Source of the DNA: Branchinecta lynchi
Lineage: Eukaryota > Arthropoda > Branchiopoda > Anostraca > Branchinectidae
Assembly: GCA_023053575.1 (NCBI GenBank)
Contig: JAKZAP010000017.1
Location: 6,393,501-6,457,500 of the forward strand
Direction: 5' to 3'
Length of the DNA stretch: 64,000 nt
Shown piece after piece: positions 31,786 to 42,900 of the stretch (its first letter is position 1; the number at the start of each line of letters is the position of its first letter). Made by a program: the position numbers and the translations under genes. The notes below the pieces were generated by a model. That model was not told the DNA's origin, made no database searches, and worked only from the letters and a program-made list of their open reading frames with translations.

Positions 31786-33977
31786 ATGGCACTTGAGCTT
31801 ACTCAAGTGCCATATAGCGATTGTAATTTCTGTCCGTCAGTCGGTCTGTCGGTCCCGGTTTTGCTAGTTCGGGCACTTCCAGATAAGCTAGGACGATGAA
31901 ACTTGGCAGGCATATCAGGAACTAGACCAGATTAAATTAGAAATGGTCGCTTTCCCGATCCGACCATCTGGAGGGGAGTGGAGGGAGGGGGAATCCGGAA
32001 ATCTTGGAAAACACTTCGAGTGGAGGGATCCGGATAAAACTTGGTGGAAAGTACAAGGAAAAGTCCTAGATACGTGACTGATATAGCCGGAACGGATCCG
32101 CTCACTTTGGGAAAGTTGGGGGGGGGGGGGAGAAGTCCGAATTTGTAGTGATCCCGCGAGTTCCGTGCTTCCTGATGTGCTGGGATGATGGAAATTGACA
32201 GGCATGTCTGGGAACCGACCAGATTAAATAGGAAATAGTCAATTCCCGATTTGACCATCTGGGGGGGGGGGGGGGGGGGGGGGGTGGAGGGAGGGTGAAG
32301 CCAAAATTTGAGGTATTTTTAGCTTGCGAACGGGTGATCGGATCTTGATGAAAGTTGATATTTAGGATGACCTCGTGTCTCAGACATCACGCTTTAAATC
32401 CGGGCCGGATCCGATGACACTGGGGGGAGTTGGAGGAGGGAACCGGAAATTTTGAGAAACGCTTAGAGTGGAGGGATCGGGATGAAACTTGGTGTGAAAA
32501 ACAAGCACAAGTCCTAGACACGTCATTGACATAACCGGACCGGATCAGGGCACTGTGGGGGAGTTGGGGTGGGGGTCCGAGTTTCTAGCGATCCCGCCAG
32601 TTCGGCATACTTCCTGATGTCCTAGGGCGATGAAACTTGGCAGGTATGTCAGGGATCCGAACAGATTGACTCGAGAACAGCCGTTTCCCCGACCCGACCA
32701 TCGTGGGGGGAGTGGGTGGATGGGGAGTCCGGAATCTAGTGGCGTGCATAACTTTTGAACGGGTGATCGGATTTGAATGAAACTTGTCTGGTGAGCTATC
32801 ACCTCGGACGTTCAGTGTCACGTCCGGGTCGGGTCCGATACCTGTGGGGATGGGGGGGGGGACTCAAGAAACTCTAAAAGCAGAGGGATTGGGACGAAAC
32901 TTAATGGATGGAACAAGCATTAGGCCTAGATGAAATTGACGGAGCCAGATGGTTTCGGGGCTCTGTGGGGGGAGTTGGAGGGGGTTTCGTGGAATTCCGG
33001 TAGTCGTGAGTTAGAATAGTTCCAGATGTAAAACGACAACGAAACTTTGCAGGCATATTAGCGACCCGAATTATCTTGACTTAAGAACCTGACACAACAT
33101 ACCCCTGGAAACTTCCGTTCCTAGATCCGAGCATTTTTTGGGGAGCAAGAGAAGAGAAATATGGAAATTGACTTCTATAAATTGCAAACGAGTGGTCTGA
33201 TTCGAGTGAAACTTCATGGATGATACGAATCGATGGCCTCGACATGTAAAACATGCGTTCGAACCATATGCCACCACGATTAGGGGAATTGGGGGTGGGG
33301 GGACTTTTGACATGCATAAAAACCAAACGGATGGACCGAATGAGATGCAAATTCGACTGTGCCGAGTTTATGCGGCCTAGATTTGTTATTTGGCGTCCGG
33401 GCCGGATTCGGCCAAGGTAGGGGGGGGGGGGGGGTACTGGAAACTTGCAGATAGGCTATGCTCCAATTTCAGTAAGACTTGATGGACAGGAACAGGGAAT
33501 TAAGAGATTGGGCCCGAACCGGCTCTGACAACGTTGGTGGGAGGGGGGGGGGGTACCGGAACTTTCCAAAAATGTTCAGATTCGAGTGAAACTTGATAGA
33601 TGGTATAAAAGAAGATGCTTTAGGTGGTCGATTTTTTTTATTCCGAACCAGACTCGGCCACGGTAGGTGGAAATAGAGTGAGTACCGGAAATCGTGTAGC
33701 ACGTCTAGGGATCAAACAAATGGATTTATTGGGATGAAAGTTTGAACAGTCTTGCTACAGACAATCGAGACGATGCCGGAACTGCTCAGAAATGAGTGAA
33801 ACTAAATATCCAGATCCAGATAACTGGTTTTACGCATCTGTAGCATGAGACGCGAAAACTCTTTTGGAGCATAACGAACACGGAAAATAGTGAAATATGG
33901 CAAATGCAAAGATTAGTGAGGTGTCGTTCTTGTACAGCCTACTCGTACAAGTGCCATATGAGCTCGTAGCTCTTGTT
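31786..33977 (+). mobile_element. Family A element inserted into a LINE 3' end
   Basis: It starts ATGGCACTTGAGCTTACTCA and GTGCCA (hairpin), then (GTCY)n at 31,825-31,860. About fourteen G-tract units follow. The right end has the hairpin CTTGTAC...GTACAAG, then TGCCATATGAGCTCGTAGC and CTTGTT. The unfilled site is the matching LINE sequence at 42,005-42,040, which shows precise insertion near a run of T/A residues without a clear target duplication. Confidence 0.85.
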
Positions 33978-34030
33978 TAAAACAAAAACTGGTTGTCCGA
34001 CTCCCTGATTCTCTCCGGACAAACTTTACG
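33978..34030 (-). pseudogene. LINE C-terminal remnant beyond the insertion
   Basis: AAAACAAAAACTGGTTGTCC and CTCCCTGATTCTCTCCGG match 42,020-42,058, the end of the LINE coding region. Confidence 0.65.
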
Positions 34031-34724
34031 AAGTCATGAACACTCGGGAAAGATCGAACAGCAGATGGAATTAAAAGAACCCGATGTCAGTAAATATGTC
34101 AAAAGAAAGCCGAAAGACTTGGCTCTTAGTTTTTAGCGAGGTTTATCAATTTACGATTATTTATCATCTCTGTTTAACTGTTTAAGATTCAAGAAATACA
34201 ACTGACATAGTGCGAATTTAGAGAAGGATCCAAAGATGTGTACCTCTGCTGATTGCAGAATGGAAAGAGGGCTGACAAAAACGGTCCCGTCCTAATTTGC
34301 GAATTGCGCCCACAGTTCACCGTCCCCAATTAAGTGACGTAGCGTCCGTTACGACGAAGGTCGTGTGTCCGAAAAATTTGACAGCCTCAATCCGCAAAAG
34401 CACGAGACCAACAGCATAGAAGTGTCAATAACACTTTTACTTGTGAAACAGTATCGGGTATTGCAACAGTTTTAGTTGTGTGGTAGAGCGGATCGGTTCC
34501 TGATCGTAATTACTGGGATTCTTTGGATTTGTTGCGGATGCGGTGTTGAGGTAGGGTAGGGTTCAGTCATCTTTTCGCTTCCGTATTACATTAAACACTC
34601 GCACATAATAGCAAGTACTAGTTATGACGAGAAAACAGAAATGTCATAAACATATAAAACTTTGCTCCGTAGACCTGTCACGACCCCACGTGGTAGTCTA
34701 GAGTAGATTATATAGCGTTTACCC
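34031..34724. other. Unassigned sequence
   Basis: No repeat family or gene recognised beyond a short family B-like GACAAACTTTACGAAGTCAT at the left edge. Confidence 0.3.
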
Positions 34725-35100
34725 GGACAAGAAATCCCGTTGAGTAGAAAGGAATTTCGGTCGACTCGAAAGGATTTCATTGGCGAAGACGACTAGAAAA
34801 AAAATCTAGCGGGACTTGAATCCTTTCATGATGAAAGGAACTCCGACCTACTTGATAGGAGTCTTGTCGGCTGCGCTAGTATAAAGACAAAAAAAAGTCG
34901 AGCTAGCTTGAGAGCAGCAGTCATCAGCAATGATGTCATAAATGCTCTCAAATTTTTTTTTTATTGGTTAGTGAATTTATTTTTGTCAGATTTTCTGGTT
35001 CAAAGAATTTTTTTTTCCCCTCTGCGTGTAAACATAATCTTGTCAGCAAAATCGGGTTCTGTTCAAGTTTTCCTGTACTTGTAAACGCTGCATTAGTAAG
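34725..35100 (-). repeat. Family C repeat, uninterrupted copy
   Basis: The reverse of the copy split at 3.5-4.8 kb. GACGACTAGAAAAAAAATCT and AGCGGG correspond to the unfilled site. It contains short self-complementary runs such as CTTTCATGATGAAAG. Confidence 0.65.
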
Positions 35101-36030
35101 TAAGTAACTTTACTGACCTGAAAATTCACGTGGAATCAATATAAGGGCCCTACAAGACCAGTTGAAATATTCGGAGAGCAAATTTTCGGGGTTGGTTGGT
35201 GGAAAAGCTTCAGGAGAAAGGTTTGTTTGGGGTTAGGCAGCTTATGGATGGTTTTTCCGGATAGGTTCGAAGCCTAGAGAAGACTTTTATAGCTAGGATT
35301 TAATAGAAGAGTTGTTTGTTTGATTTTTATTTGTTTTGTATCTTGTTTTTTTTTTTTTATGCGATGTCCCTCGGGCTTTAAGCGATACATATCACATCAT
35401 ATTCTCGTCATGTCCTCTTCCCTGGTATCTTAAAGTCGACAACTAAAAGTGTAATCCGTGAGGTAGTTTCTTTCGTTTTGAATGCTATGAAAAGAAGAAA
35501 ATAGTTTGTGTTTCATTATTAGGTTCAAGGTTCAAGGTTCAAGGTTCAAGGTTTAATTTACACTTCTGTATAAAATCAAAATAAATAGGGTCAAGCCGGG
35601 GACACAAGGTCGATTGACAAAAAACAGTGTTATAAATTAGTGTTATAAATTGTTGTTGGCGCTTCAGGAATCTGTTGTATGGCCGTATTAGGCTTTTTCC
35701 AGTAAATTATTATTATTATTATTATGGAGTATAAGTTGAAAAAAGACAAAAAGAATAAAATACATGAGCGTACTATTAACAACAATACAGGAATACTACT
35801 ACAGACATATGGTAAACAGCCATTGGTTTCGGCTTTTGTGGGCATTGTAGAGAAAAGATGACCTTGTTGACCGACCAGTGGACTGGTAGTATCTTAGTCT
35901 GTACATACGTCGAATAGGCTACAAGACGTGACATTTTCTTATGCTATAATCTGTTTTATTTTATTCATCTTTTAAATAGCTTCCTTCAGAATTAAACTAT
36001 ATGAAATGAAAATATAGAAATATAAATACA
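35100..36030. other. Unassigned, with simple repeats
   Basis: Contains a (GGTTCAA)4 tract at 35,521-35,552 and a (TTA)n tract at 35,706-35,724, both typical of LINE or SINE tails. No coding region is recognised. Confidence 0.4.
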
Positions 36031-36255
36031 TGCAGAATTCCGCATTTCCGGACAATCTAAGGTGCACCCCCCCCCCCTCCCCACCGAAGCCAAAGATGGC
36101 TGGGGCTCCAAAATGGACCATGTTAGACATTTGACAGATGTACCTTGCAAGTTTCAGCACTATTGCTCACTTGTTGATGCCCAGTCGCGTTTCTCGCCAC
36201 TCATCAAGTTTCACTCCAATCGAATCACCAGTTAAAGTGGGAACACACGATCAGG
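36031..36255 (-). mobile_element. Family A fragment
   Basis: One or two C-tract units (CCCCCCCCTCCCC, ATCAAGTTTCACTCCAATCG) without termini. Confidence 0.5.
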
Positions 36256-36710
36256 ATTTCCTGGCCGGATTTCCTGCGTTTTCATCATCAAGTTGAACAA
36301 TTCTCAAGAATTCCATGTGGAGGGAAAGATGGTGCTGATAGTCCGAGCAGAAATTCCAGTCTGGGAGCTCCAGATCCGGTCTTACGCTTGCGAAAAGTTA
36401 CCCGATATTTAGTAAGTCAAACTATTTCAGAAAATCAATCAATCAATCATCGTATTTATTGCTGAATATCAGTTTCACAACATGATAACATAGGACATAA
36501 TTGGTATATGCAATTCATTTAAAATTCATTGCAATCAGGGTGGAAACAATACACGGAACGCGGTGTCTTTTTGACAGAAAGTGTGGTGTTTTGGTACCCT
36601 ACCAGGGGTAGCAAGGGTAGCATATACTTAGGCAAAATTTGGATTTGACTTGTTGCCCTGATAGCAAGGGCATGTGCCTGTATCATCTATTGACGAATGT
36701 GTCTAATAGG
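36256..36710. other. 5' flank of the carbonic anhydrase gene
   Basis: Contains an ATCAATCAATCAATCAT tract at about 36,433-36,450, typical of a LINE tail on the minus strand. Degenerate sequence follows. No promoter element can be defended. Confidence 0.35.
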
Positions 36711-36955
36711 ATGGCCACGATGGTGACTACATCGTCAACATCCCAAGTGCTTTTGGTCTGCCTAATTTCCGCATACGTTTCTGCAATGCCCGCCCAGCCA
36801 ACGCATTTGGTCATGAAGACGATGACCGTTATTGAGAAGCCGTCATGTTTCGTCTTGCCGTCGTCAGGCAGGTTGAGTGCTTGCGTGGAAGGAAGACGAA
36901 AACGTCAGGTCGAATTTCAGGAGTCATGGAGTAACTGGGGGGATTGGAGTGAAGG
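36711..36955 (+). CDS. Exon 1: signal peptide, RRKR site, WxxWxxW
   Basis: ATG at 36,711 was chosen because it places a normal signal peptide at the N-terminus. The frame is open upstream to another ATG at 36,639, which would bury it. An ATG three codons later is also possible. The exon ends GAAGG|GTAAGC, leaving two bases of a codon. The two cysteines (46 and 58) before RRKR could form a disulphide within the propeptide. No TATA box was identified. Confidence 0.65.
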
Positions 36956-39900
36956 GTAAGCTTGTAGAATTGTTTGTATAGACAACTGTGGGTGCAATGA
37001 AGGATGAGAAGGTTTGAAAACTCGACTGCAAGGCGATATTTCCACTATTCATGGTTTCTCCATAGTTAAAGTTTAACTGGAACGGCAGCTTATTTTACAT
37101 CTGATATTTGAATACACTGAGTTATTTGCCTCATCTAAGGGATTTGTATATTTTTTTTTAACCCGCTAGTAATGAAGTTCAGAATCTGCGCTGCTTGCAC
37201 CAAAACTCAAAATTCATCCAGACACGGAGAATTTGAATTTCAACAGCCTGCATTTCCATGTGTTATGGACGTTAACTCCTTAAGATATGCCTTGCAGCGA
37301 ATCAGCCATTTTCTCGTTTATTTGTCGCGAATGGCTTATCTTCCTAGTTGATGAACATTTCCGGCATAGAGGAACAAACACATAGATAAATATTCTTTGA
37401 GCCCAAGCTGACTTTGAAACATTTATTCAAACAATGTTTTCAACGGATACGTCAGCTACGATTCTTCATCAGCGATATTTTGGCCCTTCTTGGCAAGGGT
37501 CCTCGTCAGGCTGTCAATCCTCTGGTTCAACTTCGGGGAAAGAAACAAACCTGTAATCACATCTGTGAATCTGTGATTACATTAAATACGAAACAATAAG
37601 TTCAGTCGATGAATTCAAAAATGTCTGGATAGCGGACAAACGACGTAAGGCATTTTTATCGGGTTTTTCGGGCCTATTTAAGTAAATAAGTGAAGTGTAA
37701 CTAGACTGTCGGATCTCATTATTCAGTAAAACTTTAACTCTATGAGGAGCATATTAGTCGGCAAGTTTTCATTCGGTCAGCGCTTGAGAAATCTGCGAAG
37801 ATTGTCAAATCGGCGCAATTTTGAGCCTAGTGTGACCAGTCTCTAGGCCGATTTAGTTCAATTCCAGTCGAACAGTCCCGCTCAGGCAATACTCTTGATG
37901 CCTAACTCTCCTTGCCGATGAAAAATCGCCGTGTACCTAGCAGAAGAGCCGGAAGCGGCACCAGCTGTCCCCAAGGATCGCGGGTGATTGGTTGATATAG
38001 GATTTGAGTTATATGTTTTATACGTTTTCTCCTTCTTTCTGTTTTGGACTTAGGTAGCGTTCCGGCGACTTATTATTAGCGATATTATTAGTTACGATGT
38101 TACTATCCTTGTTATTATTGCCGTTCCAGAGACCGCCGTAATAAGGAAATTACCTCCTCCCTCTTACTATTTTCGTTCCATGAATTTTACGATCCTTACA
38201 ATTTACTTATGATGGTCCCAAGCATCATAAGCGACAATAACCATCGGTTCTACAGGAACTCCCGTAAGAGTAATGACGTATGTCCGCGTTGTTATTATTA
38301 TCGGTCCAAAGAGCGTTATAACTATCGCAATACGGCCATCGCCCCTCCTCTTATCATCGTAACTTGTAGTAACTCACTGGAACGCGACCCGCTACCTAAA
38401 TTTAGAGGCAGGTGGCAGAGGCTGTTTGTTAAGCATTGTCCTAATAGGTGTAATAAGGTGAAAAGCGCTATACGCGATGTTTACGTCTTAATACACACGC
38501 CTGTTCAAATACAACCCAAGAGGTTCTTATCAATGCGGCTTCCGGTGTTGCCAAGGTAATACAATTTTTCGAGCTCTAAAAATATCCGAAAGGTTCTTGG
38601 TACTACTTGAAGTACACGAGTACAATATAACGCAAACTATACTGTAAAAAAGCTATTAAAATAACGGATGGACAGCATTGATCCTCGAACTGACGAAAAG
38701 CCGTCGTAAAAGAAAAAAAACGTGTTTTTGTTAAGAAAAGTTGTTTCTTTAGCTTCCAACAAAGTAGGACTGTTGTGCTTTCTTTGGCAACCCTGACGAC
38801 GCTGCGCCTCTCCTCGGCCCGCTGGCGGAACCAACCAAGCGATCTGATTGGCCGTGCATAAGCCAGAATAGAACGCTAGTCTATTCTCCTTATTCGCCTT
38901 ATTACAGCGCGCTCCGAGGAAAAGAGGAATCTGCAATAAGTCTTATACGCGGTAATACACCTTATTACACCTATTAGGACAAAGCTTTAGGTCTGCCATG
39001 TCGGAGGTGGATTTAAATTTATTTGAACTAATCATAAAGCGTCCCACTGGAAGCAACACTACAGTTGCCGTTTGATTTTCTGGTTGAAGGGGCAGGCGCA
39101 TTAATTATTTAGCAAAACGGTAAAGATTTATCAGATTTGTTTTCTTGTCCGACTTAACTAGAAGTCTGCAAACTGCTGCTGCGCACAGGATATGAGGAAG
39201 AAACATTTTCTTGTAACTTTTCACCGTGACGGTGGGATTAGATTTCTGTAACAACAATATTTTCCGTGCGAGACAGTTTGTCTAAATTGTAAAGTAACTA
39301 AATGTGTTTCTCTGTGAATTAGTCGTGATCATTTTCACCCTTCCTTCTTTAGGGCGCATACACCCCAGGACGACCTTGCCCCTCAGTACCTCGATACTGG
39401 TTCAGAAGAGTCGGAAGACTTCCCACCCCCTCGTGAATCTGTTCGTGATCCATTCCTGGAGCCCAGTTTTAACCCTCCGGTCAACCGTCCTCAGCTCTGG
39501 AACGTAAGGAGAGGGGAATTCCTCAGCCCGCTTACTTCGGTGTCGACAGTTTTCATGACCACGACCTGGTTACATACCCAGCGATTAGTCCCGGAGTGTA
39601 TGGAACCAGAAGAGACGTATGAGCCGCTCTGCCCGCCGAAACATATCAGTAAGCTCCCCGAAAACTATTTGCATGGATATTTGAAGTAGAGCTAGAGGGT
39701 TCGGGGTAAAATCCCGTGGGCGACAGCCCCCCCCCCCCCCGCGAAGAATTGAATTCCACCGGCGAAAAAAAATCGAACCCAAAACAACACTGGCGAAAAA
39801 ACCCGGGTACCACCCCCCGACCAACAGCCACACAGTGTTAATAAATATTTTTTTTTTCAAAGAAAATACACATAGAGTCGAGTGGACAGCGAGCCGCCAT

Positions 39901-42900
39901 CACGTGTTTACATTCAACTCGCCTGTCTAGGGAAAATACGTAAGTGCTGGCGGCCCAAACTGCAGTTTTAATAAGATTTTTATGATTTCATATATATTTG
40001 CATTTGGGGGGAGGAGGAGGGGGTCGTTAGGGGGCTTTAGGGTATATTTATTCAAACAATGTTTACAACGGATACGTCAGCTATGATTCTTCATCAGCGA
40101 TATTTCGGCCCTTCTTGGCAAGGGTCCTCGTCAGGCTGTCAATCCTCTGGATTGACATTTCAGGTGAACTACTTGTCCGGCGAGAAAATAGTTTTCATAT
40201 TCGGGTTCAGCATGTATCCTTACTCTTTAATCGACTATTCATTAGCTTTAAAAAAAAAAAAATCGTTTCCCTTAATTTCAAACCCCTCCCCCACCATATA
40301 GGGCTAGAGAACCCATCTTCGAACTTGGACCTGTACTTTGGCCCAAAGAGTCCTCATTCCAAGTTTGATCAAAATATCTCAACCCCTTCGAGAGTTGTCA
40401 ATCCTCTGGACAGATTAGCCTACTAGTCGGGTAAAAATTAAAACTACCTCTAATCAGCTTCAGATCAAACTTTTACTTTTAAAAAAATTTCGATTTCAGC
40501 CGGACTCCGAGCGATCTATACGTCCGGTGAGAAGGTGATTTTCACATAAGTATTTAGCGTGTCTTCTTACCCGCAAATCGAACATCTTATCAAATACAAA
40601 TCCAACTTTTACTTTAAACAAAGTTTTTTTGGCCGCATTCCGGTCGAAATAATTGTCCGACGAGAAATTAATTTTCATATTCGGACTCATCACGTTTACT
40701 TATCCCTAAATCGAACCTCTAATAAGCTTTAGATTAAACTTTTACTTCTCATAAATTTTCCGTTTTTGCCGGATTTCAGGTGAACTACTTGTCCGGCGAG
40801 AAAATAGTTTTCATATTCGGGTTCAGCATGTATCCTTACTCTTTAATCGACTATTCATTAGCTTTAAAAAAAAAAAAATTGTTTCCCTTAATTTCAAACC
40901 CCTCCCCCACCATATAGGGCTAGAGAACCCATCTTCGAACTTGGACCTGTACTTTGGCCCAAAGAGTCCTCATTCCAAGTTTGATCAAAATATCTCAACC
41001 CCTTCGAGAGTTGTCGTGCGTAACAGACGGACAGATGGACAACTTTTACGAAGTCATAGGTACTACATACACTGTACAAAAAAAATCTTGCAGTATTTGC
41101 TACTGGGATTAATCTTGTCTTTATTGAGATAAGATTATTTATAATTCGCAATTATTTTATCCTAATAGAGATAAGATTAATCCCAGTAGCAAATACTGCA
41201 TCCTTATTCGGAGAAACTTTTTACAGTGTATATATATATACACACGTACGTTTTGGGATCCCAAAAATACGCACTGAATTCATTACTTAAGTGTCTTGCC
41301 GGACAAGTAGTTTGCCGGAAATCTGGTCAAACAGGAAATTTTGTTGAAGTAAAAGGGTGTTACGAATTTCATTAGAGATTCGCTTTCTGGCCAAGAGTAC
41401 ACGCTTAATCCATTTATGAAATCGATTTGATCGTCCAATTAGCGGTAGTAATAGTCGCTGGATACTTATCTCAACTTCTCATTTCGAAACAAAGAGCATG
41501 TTGAAGAAGAATGTGATGTCATCAATGAGCTTTCAAATACTATTCATATTCCGGTCGTAATCGAGGCTGGACCGGCGAATAAATGACAGAAAATAACGGA
41601 TCTGGTTAAAGGGTTGAGAACGTGGTATTTTCGGGAACAGTGATAAAGCGCAATCGGGTCGGGAATTAATTGGGGATGCATTGTGAGAAGGGAGAGACCG
41701 ATGGTCAATTTCAATTTCAAATTAATTCATTTTAGTTTCAACATTTTTTTCAACGAAACAACTAACATAACGCTCCCGAGAAGGACACAGCCGTGTCCTG
41801 TGCTGGAGTGTACAACTTTTACTTATAGGTGACTGTTAGACAAGATGACACACATTTCTCATCTTAACCTTCTCATTTCTTTTTCTTTACCCCCCCCCTC
41901 CCACCCAACTCAACCCTCATTCACTAATAACAATAAGGTACATTCATCATAAATAAAATTCCAGATAAATATTCAACATTTATCTAACTGTCCAAAAAAT
42001 AATTTTTCAATCTCTTTAAAAAAAAACTGGTTCTCGGACTCCCTGATTCTCTCCGGAAGATGATTCGACCCTTTAACACCCGAATTCCTCACACAAAACC
42101 CTCCCCTTGACGAATCTCCAGTATCATTCACCAACAAACTCGCATTTCTTGTCTCATACTCGTGGTAATATGCATTATCTACATAAAAAATTCTAAAAGA
42201 CGATCGGCATAATCCGTTTAGACTCTTATATACAAATATTCCAATCTGGTGTTGACACATATTTTTTTACCGGTAACGCACATAAGGACTTAAAACAATT
42301 AACCGTATCTCTACAATTCAGACGTTCACCTAAAATACAAAGAGCTTTATTTTGCATAACCAGCACTTTCTTAAAATTAGACTCACAGTTACATGCAGAA
42401 ACAGAACATCCATACGTTATATAACAATGGATTAAAGCATAATAAATATTTGTCAAAGCAGTCAAAGGTAAACAAGACCAAAGGTTTCGATGGGATCCCA
42501 AAAATTCAGTATTTGATCCAGACAATTGGGTCTTGTCTTCGCCAGATCCAGTCTTCGCCAGACTCCTTGAACATTTTTACTATTAAAATTCAAAAACAGG
42601 TTAATTATCTGAGAAAAACAAGTTCAGGTATTGAATCAGCATGTGTGTTTACCCCTATAAGCCATCTCTGTTTTGACGAAAACTTCCTGCCACTTCTGCC
42701 AATTTCCCGGTTTCGGCCGAATTCCGGAACTACTTTTCCGTCGAAAAAAGAAAGCTCAAAAACGATCTCAGTGTATCGTCTTTCCCCAATATTGAACATC
42801 TAATCAACTTCAAATAAAAATTCAACTTATAACAAATTTTCCCTGCTCCAGCCGGATTCCCGTCGAACTATATGTCCGGGTAAAAAATAATTATCATACA

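Noticed and set aside
36924..36955. Thrombospondin type 1 domain from WSNWGDW
   Set aside because: Only the tryptophan motif is present. The cysteines and arginines of a TSR do not follow in exon 2.
38209..38559. 116-codon frame in intron 1 as a separate gene
   Set aside because: It crosses the left terminal repeat of the 38.4-kb mobile element and has no recognisable content.
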